DNA of 40,806 nt from Candidatus Roseilinea sp. (GTDB lineage: Bacteria > Chloroflexota > Anaerolineae > J036 > Brachytrichaceae): contig JANWYN010000095.1 in assembly GCA_025055235.1 (NCBI GenBank), positions 1 through 40,806 on the forward strand, read 5' to 3'. Shown here piece after piece: positions 16,689-25,942 of this stretch. Position 1 is the stretch's first letter. Each line of letters begins with the position of its first letter. Both the position numbers and the translations under genes were made by a program. The notes beneath the pieces are model-generated. The model did no database searches and was not told where the DNA came from. It saw only the letters and a list, made by a program, of their open reading frames with translations.

Positions 16689-17752
16689 ACCTCCCGCCCC
16701 TCCTGCGACGAGCGGTAGATGGCGTCAATGATCTGCAGGCCGATCAAGCCGTGCTCGCCGGGCGACTCGGGCGCGGCGCCGCTCAGCACACAGTCCACGA
16801 AGTGGTGCACGGCGACGCGATGGCCGCTGACGCCGGCCGGCAAACGCGGCACGATCGCCGCCGGCTGATCGTTGATCAGTTTATACATCACCACGGTCTC
16901 GCCGTTCGGCGCACCGGTGTAGAAGTTCGCGCCGGCTTCGCTGCCGAACAGCCGCACGTAGAAGCCATCCTGCATCGGCTCGCGGTGCGACGCCCAAGCT
17001 GATTCGAACTGCAACACGGCGCCGTCGGCGAAGCGCACGAAACCGAGGCCCATGTCGTCCACGTTGAAGTTAGCCGGCTTGACGTCGCGTGGCTTGGTCT
17101 TTTGCCCGCGCGGGCCGAACTCGGCGAACGCCGCGCCGCTCACCGCGACCGGCTGTGGATAGCCCATCAGCCAAAGCGCCAGGTCGAGCACGTGCACGCC
17201 CAGGTCAATCAGCGCGCCGCCGCCGGCCCGCTCCTTCTGCGTGAACCATTGGCCATGCGTCGGAATCCATCCTTCGCGCAGCCAGCCGGCCTTCGCCGCG
17301 TAGATGTGGCCGAAGTCGCCGGCGCGGATTTGGCCCTTCAGCCAGACGATCTCCGGGCGATAGCGGTGGTTGTAACACACCATCAGCGTCTTGTTCGCCG
17401 CGCGGGCTGCCTCGATCATGCGCCGGCCGGCCTCGACCGACACGGCGAGCGGCTTTTCGCACAGCACATGCTTGCCGTGCGCAAACGCTTCCAGAGCGAC
17501 CGGCTCGTGCAGCCAGTTGGGCAAGGCGATGCTGATGGCGTCTATTTCGCTCGACTTCAGCACGTCGTGATAGTCGGTGAAGCGGCGCGACTCGGGGATG
17601 TTGAACCGCTCGCCGCGCTCCTTCAGGATGGCCGGGTTTACGTCGCAGATCGCGGCCAGTTCACAGCTCGGGTGGGTCTGGTAGCCCTCGATGTGATTCC
17701 AACCCACGCCCACGCCGATGACCGCCGCGCGGAGTTTCGATGAAGGCGTCAT
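16673..17752 (-). CDS. Gfo/Idh/MocA family NAD(P)-dependent oxidoreductase
   Basis: 359 residues. The N-terminal Rossmann domain starts with KLRAAVIGVGVGWNHIEGY. The family signature CEKPLAVS is at about 96-103, and the C-terminal alpha/beta domain holds GGGALIDLGVHVLDLALWLMG, whose Asp/His are the usual catalytic neighbours. The family oxidises sugars, inositols and related polyols. The last residues (RIEN) and the stop codon are encoded by the adjoining heptamer array, so the natural C-terminus has been edited by the repeat. The start at 17752 follows another heptamer palindrome (17779-17828). The substrate is unknown. Confidence 0.9.
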   Translation of the reverse strand: MTPSSKLRAAVIGVGVGWNHIEGYQTHPSCELAAICDVNPAILKERGERFNIPESRRFTDYHDVLKSSEIDAISIALPNWLHEPVALEAFAHGKHVLCEKPLAVSVEAGRRMIEAARAANKTLMVCYNHRYRPEIVWLKGQIRAGDFGHIYAAKAGWLREGWIPTHGQWFTQKERAGGGALIDLGVHVLDLALWLMGYPQPVAVSGAAFAEFGPRGQKTKPRDVKPANFNVDDMGLGFVRFADGAVLQFESAWASHREPMQDGFYVRLFGSEAGANFYTGAPNGETVVMYKLINDQPAAIVPRLPAGVSGHRVAVHHFVDCVLSGAAPESPGEHGLIGLQIIDAIYRSSQEGREVRIEN

Positions 17753-17778
17753 AGTGGTGTGTCCTAATGCGACCTGAG

Positions 17779-17828
17779 ACTCCCCACTCCCTACTTCCTT
17801 CGTAAGTGGGGAGTCGGGAGTGGGGAGT
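17779..17828. repeat. Heptamer palindrome between gcvPA and the oxidoreductase gene
   Basis: Left heptamers ACTCCCC, ACTCCCT, ACTTCCT (17779-17799), spacer TCGTA, right heptamers AGTGGGG, AGTCGGG, AGTGGGG plus AGT (17805-17828). The outer 13 bp (17779-17791 and 17816-17828) are perfectly complementary, so the transcript can form a strong hairpin. It lies 6 bases after the gcvPA stop and 26 bases before the oxidoreductase start, both on the minus strand, so it could end or attenuate read-through. Confidence 0.9.
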
Positions 17829-17834
17829 TGCAGC

Positions 17835-19184
<1,350 letters not shown>

Positions 19185-19188
19185 GGTG

Positions 19189-19269
19189 AATTGAAAATTG
19201 AAAATTGAAAATTGGATAAAGGAGGACTTCCTTTCTCAATTCTCAATTTTCAATTCTCAATTCCTAATT
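19189..19269. repeat. Heptamer palindrome between gcvH and gcvPA
   Basis: Left arm: AATTGAA three times and AATTGGA (19189-19216). Centre: a small hairpin AAAGGA/TCCTTT (19218-19234). Right arm: CTCAATT twice, TTCAATT, CTCAATT, CCTAATT (19235-19269). It fills the gap between the gcvH stop (TAG at 19264-19266 on the minus strand, inside the right arm) and the gcvPA ATG (19184). The last residues of GcvH (TEN) are written by the repeat. Confidence 0.92.
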
Positions 19270-19659
19270 TTCGGTTTCCTTCAACAGTTGTTCGTAGGCA
19301 GCCGCGTCGAGCAGGTTGTTGAATTCGGCGATGTCGTCGGGCCTGATGCGGATCATCCAGCCGGCCTGGTAGGGATCCTGGTTGATCGTCTCCGGCTTGC
19401 TCTCGAGTTGGGTGTTCACGGCAGTGATTGTGCCGCTGACCGGCATATAAACGTCGGATGCGGCTTTGACCGACTCCACCACGCCGAACGCTTCGCCGGC
19501 TTTATACGTTGCGCCGACGCGCGGCAGTTCCACGTAGACCAGATCGTTCATCGCAGCCTGCGCGTGGTCGCTGATGCCGCACACAATCTCATCACCTTCA
19601 ATGCGCGCCCATTCGTGGGTTTTCAAATAGCGCGCGGATGGGTCAATTTTGGATGCCAT
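19264..19659 (-). CDS. gcvH: Glycine cleavage system H protein
   Basis: 131 residues from the ATG at 19659, a normal size; upstream in-frame codons lack family similarity. It is a lipoyl-carrying shuttle protein of the glycine cleavage complex. The lipoylation site is Lys65 in GVVESVKAASDVYMP, preceded by THEWARIEGDEIVCGISDHA (residues 14-33). AGAGAG lies about 10 bases before the start as a weak ribosome site. gcvPA follows on the same strand after a heptamer palindrome; gcvT and gcvPB are not in the window. The 207 bases up to the divergent polysaccharide gene must hold promoters for both directions, but none is clear. Confidence 0.96.
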   Translation of the reverse strand: MASKIDPSARYLKTHEWARIEGDEIVCGISDHAQAAMNDLVYVELPRVGATYKAGEAFGVVESVKAASDVYMPVSGTITAVNTQLESKPETINQDPYQAGWMIRIRPDDIAEFNNLLDAAAYEQLLKETEN

Positions 19660-19866
19660 GTCGTTTCTCTCTGTGAGTTCGAGGTCGTTCTGTGGGTTGG
19701 CGCCGCGATGCATAGGCTCGCGTGTTATGCTCTTCCCGCGCGAATGATACCAAAGCGATCCGGGTATGTTAGAGTTTCGCTCCTTGGGCGAGGTTCACAG
19801 CGTCCTAATCCGGCGAGGGTAGGATAGGGCGTCTGTGACTTCCCGTCAGTTCTGAGGTGGCATCAC

Positions 19867-22800
19867 ATGTCGAGTGTGGTTGCAACGGCGCAAGCCAGCA
19901 GCGTAGCGCCTGACGTCGAGCGTGGCGCGACGACTGCGCCGGTCGCCTTCGCCAGCCGCCTGAGCGTCTGGTGCAACCGGCTGATCGAAGCCGGCTGGCT
20001 GGCGGCGATCATCGTTGTGCCGTTGTTCTTCAACATCTACTCCAGCCGGGTGTTCGAACCCGACAAGCTGACCACCCTGCGCTCGATCGCCCTGGTCATG
20101 GCCATGGCCTGGGTCGTGAAGTGGCTCGAAGAGTTCCGCAACCCGAACCGCGACCGCAGCGTGACCTGGCGCACACCGCTCGTGTTGCCCACGCTGATCA
20201 TCATCGTCGTCTACATGATCAGCACCGCGCTTTCGATCGCGCCGCGCACCAGCTTGCTCGGGTCATACCAGCGCCTGCAGGGCACCTACACCACGTTCGC
20301 CTACATCGTGGTTTTCTTGATGATCCTGCAAGGGATGCGCCGGCGCGCGCAACTGGATCGGCTGATCACGCTTATCATCATCATCTCGCTGCCGGTCGCG
20401 ATCTACGGCCTCTTGCAGCGCCTGCAGCTCGACCCGCTGCCGTGGGGCGGCGACACGGTGGAGCGCGTGGCCGGCAACATGGGCAACTCGATCTTCATCG
20501 CCGCCTACCTGGTGATGGCATTCTTCATCACCTTCTACCGCATCGCCGACAGCTTCGCGTCCATTCTGCAGAACGAACAGCCGCGCTGGTCGGACGTGGT
20601 GCGCGCGGCGTGCTACATCCTGGTCGCGCTGTTCAACGCCATCGTCGTGCTGATCCTGGCGGGCAGCCGCGGGCCGCAGCTCGGCTGGCTGGGCGGCGTG
20701 CTGTTCGTGGCCTTGCTGCTGGTGCAACTCGTTCGCCGCCGTCAGACCCGGCTCCGGCTCACCATCGGGCTGATCGGCCTCGGCATCGCCGGATTAGCTT
20801 TCCTATATTTCATCAACGTCACGCGCAATGATCCGAGCTACGAATGGCTGCGCCAGTTCCCGCTCTTCCGTCGTCTGGGCACTGTGCTGACGACGCAAGA
20901 GGGCACCAACGCCGTGCGCGTGTTGATCTGGGAAGGTGCGGCCAACCTGGTCGCGCCACACGACCCGATCACCCGGCCGGACGGCACGCCGGATGCTTTC
21001 AACGCCATCCGGCCGCTCATCGGCTATGGGCCGGAATCCATGTACGTCGCCTACAACCGCTTCTACCCGCCGGCGCTGGCGAACTTCGAGGCGCGCAATG
21101 CCTCGCCCGACCGCAGCCACAACGAGACGTGGGATGCGTTGGTCATCACCGGCGTCTTCGGCCTGCTCGCCTACATGTTCCTGTTCGGCAGCGTGCTCTA
21201 CTACGGCTTTCGCTGGATTGGGCTGATCGCGTCGCGATTCGAGGCGCAACTGTTCGTCGTGATGTGGATCGCCGGCGCGGCGCTGTTCGGCCTGGGCGCG
21301 GTCGTCGCCGGCCACCGGGAGCTGTTCGGCATCGCCATAGGTGCCGGTGTGGTGTTCGGCCTGACCGTCTTCTTGTTCGTCAGCGCCATCATCAACGCGC
21401 GCCGCGGTGACGACGAAGCGCTGCCCGTCCAGCTTTCGCTGCGCGATCAGTTGTTGCTTATCGCCATCGTCTCCACCATCATCGCGCACTTCGTCGAGAT
21501 TCACACCGGCATCGCCGTCGCGGCGACGCGGACGTACTTCTGGACGCTGATCGGCGTGATGGTCGTGGTCGGCGCCGGCCTGCTTCGGAGCGACATGCCG
21601 GAGGTGATGGACGGAAAGTCGGAAGCCGAAGCCGGCGCGGTGAAACCTGCAGCGTCCACGAGCGCCGGTTTGGGGGATGGTCGCCAGGCTGCGGGCGGCA
21701 CGCGGCGACAACGCCGCGCTGCGCAACAACGCGCGGCCGCAGCGCGGCGCACGGCGGCGCCGGCTAGACGAGGCTTCATACTGCCGAGCTGGTTCGGCAC
21801 CGTGGCAGCCTATGGGCTGTTCCTGGGCCTGATCCTCGGCATCATGGCCTTCGATTTCACCAACAACATCGAACGCAGCACGGCTGCCGGCCAGGTCTTC
21901 ATCAACGCGATGACCCGCGTGAAGGGACAACCGAGCTTCGGCGTGCTGACCATGTTCCTCATCACGCTCATCGTTGGCCTTGCCGTCATCTTGGCCGAGC
22001 TGCGATCGGGCGGCGTGCTGCGCGACAATGAGCACACGGTCGCCGCCGGCGCGCTCATCGCCTCGTTGGCCATGTTCGTGTGGGTGGCGTTCGGCACGTT
22101 CATCGCCGGCCGGCTGGTGGCGTTCTTCACCTCGCCGCAAAACTCGGTCAGCGGCGTGCTCAGCATCGCCGATCAATTGGCCGCCTTCCCGGCCTACGTG
22201 TATCTGCTGATCGCCGCAGTGATGATCGGCAGCGCCTTCTTGCTGCGCAGCGAAGAGCCGACCTTGCCCGCGAAGGGTGCGTCCTATGCCGGCTTGACCG
22301 GGCTGTTCGTCGGCGCGATCGCCGTGCCCATCGCCGTCGCCTACAGCAACCTGCAGCCGATCGCCGCCGACATCGTTTACAAGCAAGCCAGCCCGTGGGA
22401 TCAAGACGGGTCACGCGAGTTGGTGCAAGGCACCGGCATCCAAGGCTGGGACTTGGCCATCGAGCATTATCGCCGTTCGATCCAGCTCGCGCCGAACGAG
22501 GACTTCTACTATTTGTGGCTGGGGCGTGCGTTGTTGGAAAAGGCGAAGACCACGCCGAACCCATCGCAAGCCAAGACCATCCCCGAAGACGCGCCGTTCA
22601 CGCACATCATCGGGGATGAGCCGGAGAACTGGAATCGCCCGTATGGCTCCGATGCGTTGCCCTCCGCCAGCCTGAGCCGCCAGGACCTGCTCACGGCAGC
22701 GCGCATCATCTTGGAGGAAGCGCGCGTCATCAACCCGTTCAACACCGACCACAGCGCGAACCTAGCCCGCATGTGGCAGCAGTCGGGTGATATCGTCCGG

Positions 22801-23436
22801 GCGGAATTGGATATGGAGCGCGCGCGGCCCAACCCAGACCCCGCGCGGATCGCCGAACTGGTGGCTGATGCGCAGCGGCGCTACGAAAACGCCTCGAAGG
22901 AATATGCGACGGCCACGCGCCTGAGCCCGAACAATGCGCAGTTGTGGAACGAGTGGGCCAGCCTGTATCTCTCCCGGCTGGGCAGCCTGGAGGAAGCCAA
23001 GGTCCGGCTCGACCGCTCACTCGCGCTCGACAAGAAATTCAGCCAGACGTATCTGCTGCGCGCCGCATGGCATGTGGAGAAAGCGCGCACGCTCGACCGG
23101 CAGACGAACCAGGCCGAATGGCGCGCCGAACTGGAGCGCGCGCGTGAGGAACTCAACCAGGCCGTGGCCGTTGATCCTAATTCGCTCCAAGCCTACCAGG
23201 AGCTGGCGCGCATCGCGTTGGATTTGGGCGACACGCAGGCTGCGATCAACGCGTTGCAGGCCATGCTGGTGCGCAACCCGAACGACTGGAACACGCTCAA
23301 GAACCTGGCCGTGCTCTACAGCGACACGCGCCAGATCACGCTGGCAGTCGAATATGCCCGGCGCGCGCTCGAACGGGCGCCGGCCGATCAGCAGCTCATG
23401 CTCAGTTCGTTCATTCAGCAACTCGGCTCACCCTGA
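19867..23436 (+). CDS. O-antigen ligase/polymerase (Wzy_C) membrane protein with C-terminal TPR domain
   Basis: 1189 residues. About a dozen membrane segments fill residues 35-580, with the O-antigen ligase core: AGSRGPQLGW near 264-273, and RSHNETWDALVITGVFGLLAYM with probable catalytic His418. A basic, Ala-rich cytosolic linker (about 595-635) follows, then a second membrane block (640-830). TPR-like helices start near 860 (IEHYRRSIQLAPNEDFYYLWLGRALLEKA) and go to the end. Such proteins polymerise or ligate surface polysaccharide repeat units outside the membrane. GAGGTG at 19854-19859 is the ribosome site. It is the first gene of an exopolysaccharide locus. Whether it is polymerase or ligase cannot be decided by sequence alone. 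Confidence 0.85.
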   Translation: MSSVVATAQASSVAPDVERGATTAPVAFASRLSVWCNRLIEAGWLAAIIVVPLFFNIYSSRVFEPDKLTTLRSIALVMAMAWVVKWLEEFRNPNRDRSVTWRTPLVLPTLIIIVVYMISTALSIAPRTSLLGSYQRLQGTYTTFAYIVVFLMILQGMRRRAQLDRLITLIIIISLPVAIYGLLQRLQLDPLPWGGDTVERVAGNMGNSIFIAAYLVMAFFITFYRIADSFASILQNEQPRWSDVVRAACYILVALFNAIVVLILAGSRGPQLGWLGGVLFVALLLVQLVRRRQTRLRLTIGLIGLGIAGLAFLYFINVTRNDPSYEWLRQFPLFRRLGTVLTTQEGTNAVRVLIWEGAANLVAPHDPITRPDGTPDAFNAIRPLIGYGPESMYVAYNRFYPPALANFEARNASPDRSHNETWDALVITGVFGLLAYMFLFGSVLYYGFRWIGLIASRFEAQLFVVMWIAGAALFGLGAVVAGHRELFGIAIGAGVVFGLTVFLFVSAIINARRGDDEALPVQLSLRDQLLLIAIVSTIIAHFVEIHTGIAVAATRTYFWTLIGVMVVVGAGLLRSDMPEVMDGKSEAEAGAVKPAASTSAGLGDGRQAAGGTRRQRRAAQQRAAAARRTAAPARRGFILPSWFGTVAAYGLFLGLILGIMAFDFTNNIERSTAAGQVFINAMTRVKGQPSFGVLTMFLITLIVGLAVILAELRSGGVLRDNEHTVAAGALIASLAMFVWVAFGTFIAGRLVAFFTSPQNSVSGVLSIADQLAAFPAYVYLLIAAVMIGSAFLLRSEEPTLPAKGASYAGLTGLFVGAIAVPIAVAYSNLQPIAADIVYKQASPWDQDGSRELVQGTGIQGWDLAIEHYRRSIQLAPNEDFYYLWLGRALLEKAKTTPNPSQAKTIPEDAPFTHIIGDEPENWNRPYGSDALPSASLSRQDLLTAARIILEEARVINPFNTDHSANLARMWQQSGDIVRAELDMERARPNPDPARIAELVADAQRRYENASKEYATATRLSPNNAQLWNEWASLYLSRLGSLEEAKVRLDRSLALDKKFSQTYLLRAAWHVEKARTLDRQTNQAEWRAELERAREELNQAVAVDPNSLQAYQELARIALDLGDTQAAINALQAMLVRNPNDWNTLKNLAVLYSDTRQITLAVEYARRALERAPADQQLMLSSFIQQLGSP

Positions 23437-23443
23437 GCAACCG

Positions 23444-23485
23444 GCTCAAAGCTCACAGCCCATAGCTCACAGCTCACAGCTCACA
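23444..23485. repeat. Heptamer array forming the leader of the WecA-like gene
   Basis: Six phased heptamers: GCTCAAA, GCTCACA, GCCCATA, GCTCACA, GCTCACA, GCTCACA, ending three bases before the ATG at 23489. It replaces the place where a Shine-Dalgarno would be, starts 7 bases after the upstream stop, and has no inverted right arm. Confidence 0.92.
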
Positions 23486-23488
23486 AAC

Positions 23489-24586
23489 ATGGTCGAACTG
23501 CTCCTCCTCTTCTTCGGTGCGCTGGTGATCACCATTGCGGCTACGCCGGTGAGCAAGTGGCTCGCGCCGCGCGTCGGCGTAGTTGCCCATCCGCGCGCGC
23601 GTGACATTCACACCAAGCCGGTGCCGAAGCTCGGCGGGCTGGCCATCCTGCTCAGTGTGCTGGTCGCAGCGCTGGTGCTGGGTCGCCAGCTCGAGTTCCG
23701 GCAACTCGCGGCCATCGTCGTGGCGGCAACGTTGATGTCGTTCATGGGCCTGATGGATGACCGCTTCACGTTGAACGCCTACGTCAAGCTAGTCATCCAG
23801 GTGTGTGCTGCCGTGATGGTCTATCTGTTCGGCGTGCGCGTCATGATGTTCAGCAACCCGGTGCTGGATGCGTTCCTCACCGTGGTCTGGATCGTCGGCA
23901 TCACCAACGCCATGAACTTCCTGGACAACATGGATGGATTGCTGGCCGGCGTCAGCGCCGTGATCTCATCCTTCTTCCTGGTGCTGGCCATCATCAACGG
24001 GCAATACCTGGTGGGCCTGCTCAGCGCGGCCGTGCTGGGCGCATGCGTCGGATTTTTGGTGTGGAACTTCAACCCGGCGAGCGTGTTCATGGGCGACTCG
24101 GGCAGCATGTTCCTCGGCTTTCTGCTGGCGTGCATCGCCGTCAAGCTGCGCTTCCTGGGTCAGAGCCCAATGGTTTCGTGGATGGTGCCGGTGATCCTGA
24201 TGGGCTTGCCGATCTTCGACATGACGCTGGTGACCCTCTCGCGCCTGCGCCGCGGCAGGAACCCGTTCACCTCGCCGGGCAAAGATCACACCTCGCACCG
24301 CATCGCCAACCACGGCTTCACCCGGCGCGAAGCCGTGATGATCCTGTACTTGGTGTGTGGCGCGTTGGGCATCACGGCAGTCATCGCCTCTGTCGCCAAC
24401 GTCTGGGCCAACCTGATCATCGCCGTGGCGCTGTTGGGCATAGGGGGGTATATGCTGTGGTTCATGGAGTTTGGACCTTGGAAGCTGGCAACGATAGACT
24501 GGGAACGCCTGGTGCCGGAAGCGCCCTCCGGCGCGCTGCGGCCCGCTCCGTCGCCTACCGAACCGATCAGCGCATCGCAGTCCTAG
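23489..24586 (+). CDS. Undecaprenyl-phosphate sugar-1-phosphate transferase (WecA/TagO/MraY family)
   Basis: 365 residues, a multi-pass membrane enzyme that attaches a sugar-phosphate (usually GlcNAc-1-P) to undecaprenyl phosphate, the first step of a surface glycan. Family motifs are in order: Asp90-Asp91 in FMGLMDDRF, the NAMNFLDNMDGLLAG block (140-154), MGDSGSMFLGF (201-211) and the cytosolic DHTSHRI histidine motif (about 270). The start ATG is directly behind a heptamer array, with no Shine-Dalgarno. The 3' end overlaps the reading frame of the UDP-sugar dehydrogenase. WecA-type function fits the neighbours; the sugar is unproven. Confidence 0.92.
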   Translation: MVELLLLFFGALVITIAATPVSKWLAPRVGVVAHPRARDIHTKPVPKLGGLAILLSVLVAALVLGRQLEFRQLAAIVVAATLMSFMGLMDDRFTLNAYVKLVIQVCAAVMVYLFGVRVMMFSNPVLDAFLTVVWIVGITNAMNFLDNMDGLLAGVSAVISSFFLVLAIINGQYLVGLLSAAVLGACVGFLVWNFNPASVFMGDSGSMFLGFLLACIAVKLRFLGQSPMVSWMVPVILMGLPIFDMTLVTLSRLRRGRNPFTSPGKDHTSHRIANHGFTRREAVMILYLVCGALGITAVIASVANVWANLIIAVALLGIGGYMLWFMEFGPWKLATIDWERLVPEAPSGALRPAPSPTEPISASQS

Positions 24587-25869
24587 GGCTCGGCTACGTC
24601 GGCCTGCCGTTGGCCGTGGCGTTTGCCAAGGCCGGCCGGAGCGTCGTCGGCGTAGATGTGGATGCGCGCAAGGTGGCGCAGCTCAACGCCGGCAAGAGCT
24701 ACATCGCCGATGTGTCGGGCGAAGACGTCGCGCAGGTCGTGCAGGCCGGCGCGTTCACTGCCTCCAGCAGCTACGACGTCCTGTGCGAATGCGATGTAAT
24801 TTTCATCTGCGTGCCGACGCCGTTTGACGCCATGCGTGCGCCGGATCTGTCGTATGTCGTCAGCGCGGCTGAGGGCATCCAACCCCGCCTCTCGCGCGGC
24901 CAGCTCGTCATCCTCCAGAGCACCACCTATCCCGGCACAACGCAGGAGATCGTGCAGCCGATCCTCGAGCGCGGTGGCCTTAAGGCAGGCGTAGACTTCG
25001 ACCTGGCCTTCTGTCCCGAACGCATTGACCCCGGGCGCACGGATTGGACGGTGTCGAACACGCCCAAGGTGGTCGGCGGGGTGACCCATGAGAGCACGCA
25101 GCGCGCGGCCGTCGTGTTGGGCGCGCTGGGCGCGCCGGTGCATTGCGTGTCGTCGCCGCGCGCAGCCGAGATGACCAAGCTGCTGGAGAACATCTTTCGC
25201 GCAGTCAACATCGCGCTGGTGAACGAGCTGGCGTTGTTGAGCGAACGCATGGGCATTGACATCTGGGAAGTGATCGAGGCAGCCAAGACCAAGCCCTTCG
25301 GCTTCATGCCCTTCACGCCGGGGGCAGGGGTAGGTGGGCACTGCATCGGCGTGGATCCCTACTATTTGTCGTGGAAGGCGCGCGAATACGACTTCTACAC
25401 CAAGTTCATCGAGCTGGCTGCCGAGATGAACCAGAGCATGCCTTTTCACGTCGTGGATTTGATCGAGCAGGCGCTCGACCGGCTGCACGTGGCCATGCGC
25501 GACGCAACGGTGATGGTGTTGGGCGTGGCCTTCAAGCGCGACGTGGACGACCCGCGCAACTCGCCGGCCGAACGCGTGATCGAGTTGTTGCTGCGGCGCG
25601 GCGCCAAGGTCATATACCACGATCCCTATGTGCCGCGGTTCCATGTCGGGGGCAACGTCTTCTACCGTGAGCCGGTCGCGCTGTTGTCCCAGCCGTTGAG
25701 CGAGGCGAATCTGCGCAAGGCGCACTGCGCTGTGATCGTCACCGGACATCGTGTGGTGGATTACGGATTCGTGGTGCGCACGGCGCCGTCGGTGGTAGAT
25801 TGTTGCAATGCGACTGCAGCCGTGGACGGCGATAAGCGCCATGTGGTGCGCTTGGGCGTGGGGCACTGA
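24478..25869 (+). CDS. UDP-sugar 6-dehydrogenase (WecC/WbpA family); start codon uncertain
   Basis: The family homology begins at 24574 (IAVLGLGYVGLPLAVAFAKAG, the NAD Rossmann motif) and continues to the stop. The catalytic Cys is in GVGGHCIGVDPYYLSWKARE, and the C-terminal UDP-binding domain has VLGVAFKRDVDDPRNSPAE. This four-electron oxidation gives a UDP-uronic acid (UDP-ManNAcA, UDP-GlcNAcA or similar) for the polysaccharide. Relatives start two to six residues before the Rossmann motif, but no ATG, GTG or TTG lies there. The nearest is TTG at 24478, giving 32 extra residues and a 109-base overlap with the WecA-like gene. A non-canonical start (ATC at 24574), or a frameshift from the upstream gene, are alternatives. 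Function is secure; the start is not. Confidence 0.85.
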   Translation: MEAGNDRLGTPGAGSALRRAAARSVAYRTDQRIAVLGLGYVGLPLAVAFAKAGRSVVGVDVDARKVAQLNAGKSYIADVSGEDVAQVVQAGAFTASSSYDVLCECDVIFICVPTPFDAMRAPDLSYVVSAAEGIQPRLSRGQLVILQSTTYPGTTQEIVQPILERGGLKAGVDFDLAFCPERIDPGRTDWTVSNTPKVVGGVTHESTQRAAVVLGALGAPVHCVSSPRAAEMTKLLENIFRAVNIALVNELALLSERMGIDIWEVIEAAKTKPFGFMPFTPGAGVGGHCIGVDPYYLSWKAREYDFYTKFIELAAEMNQSMPFHVVDLIEQALDRLHVAMRDATVMVLGVAFKRDVDDPRNSPAERVIELLLRRGAKVIYHDPYVPRFHVGGNVFYREPVALLSQPLSEANLRKAHCAVIVTGHRVVDYGFVVRTAPSVVDCCNATAAVDGDKRHVVRLGVGH

Positions 25870-25942
25870 GATCGCGCAGCTGGTTGTGTGCGCGATCCAG
25901 CGTGCGCTCCCATCGGCCGGGTGCGACTAATAACGACGACGG

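Noticed and set aside
20803-22404. 533-residue open frame opposite the O-antigen ligase gene
   Set aside because: A long antisense frame typical of high-GC genes; composition is rich in Asp, Arg, Gly and His with no domain, whereas the plus-strand protein has clear family motifs.
24583-25866. 427-residue open frame opposite the UDP-sugar dehydrogenase
   Set aside because: His/Arg-rich antisense shadow; the plus strand carries all conserved motifs.
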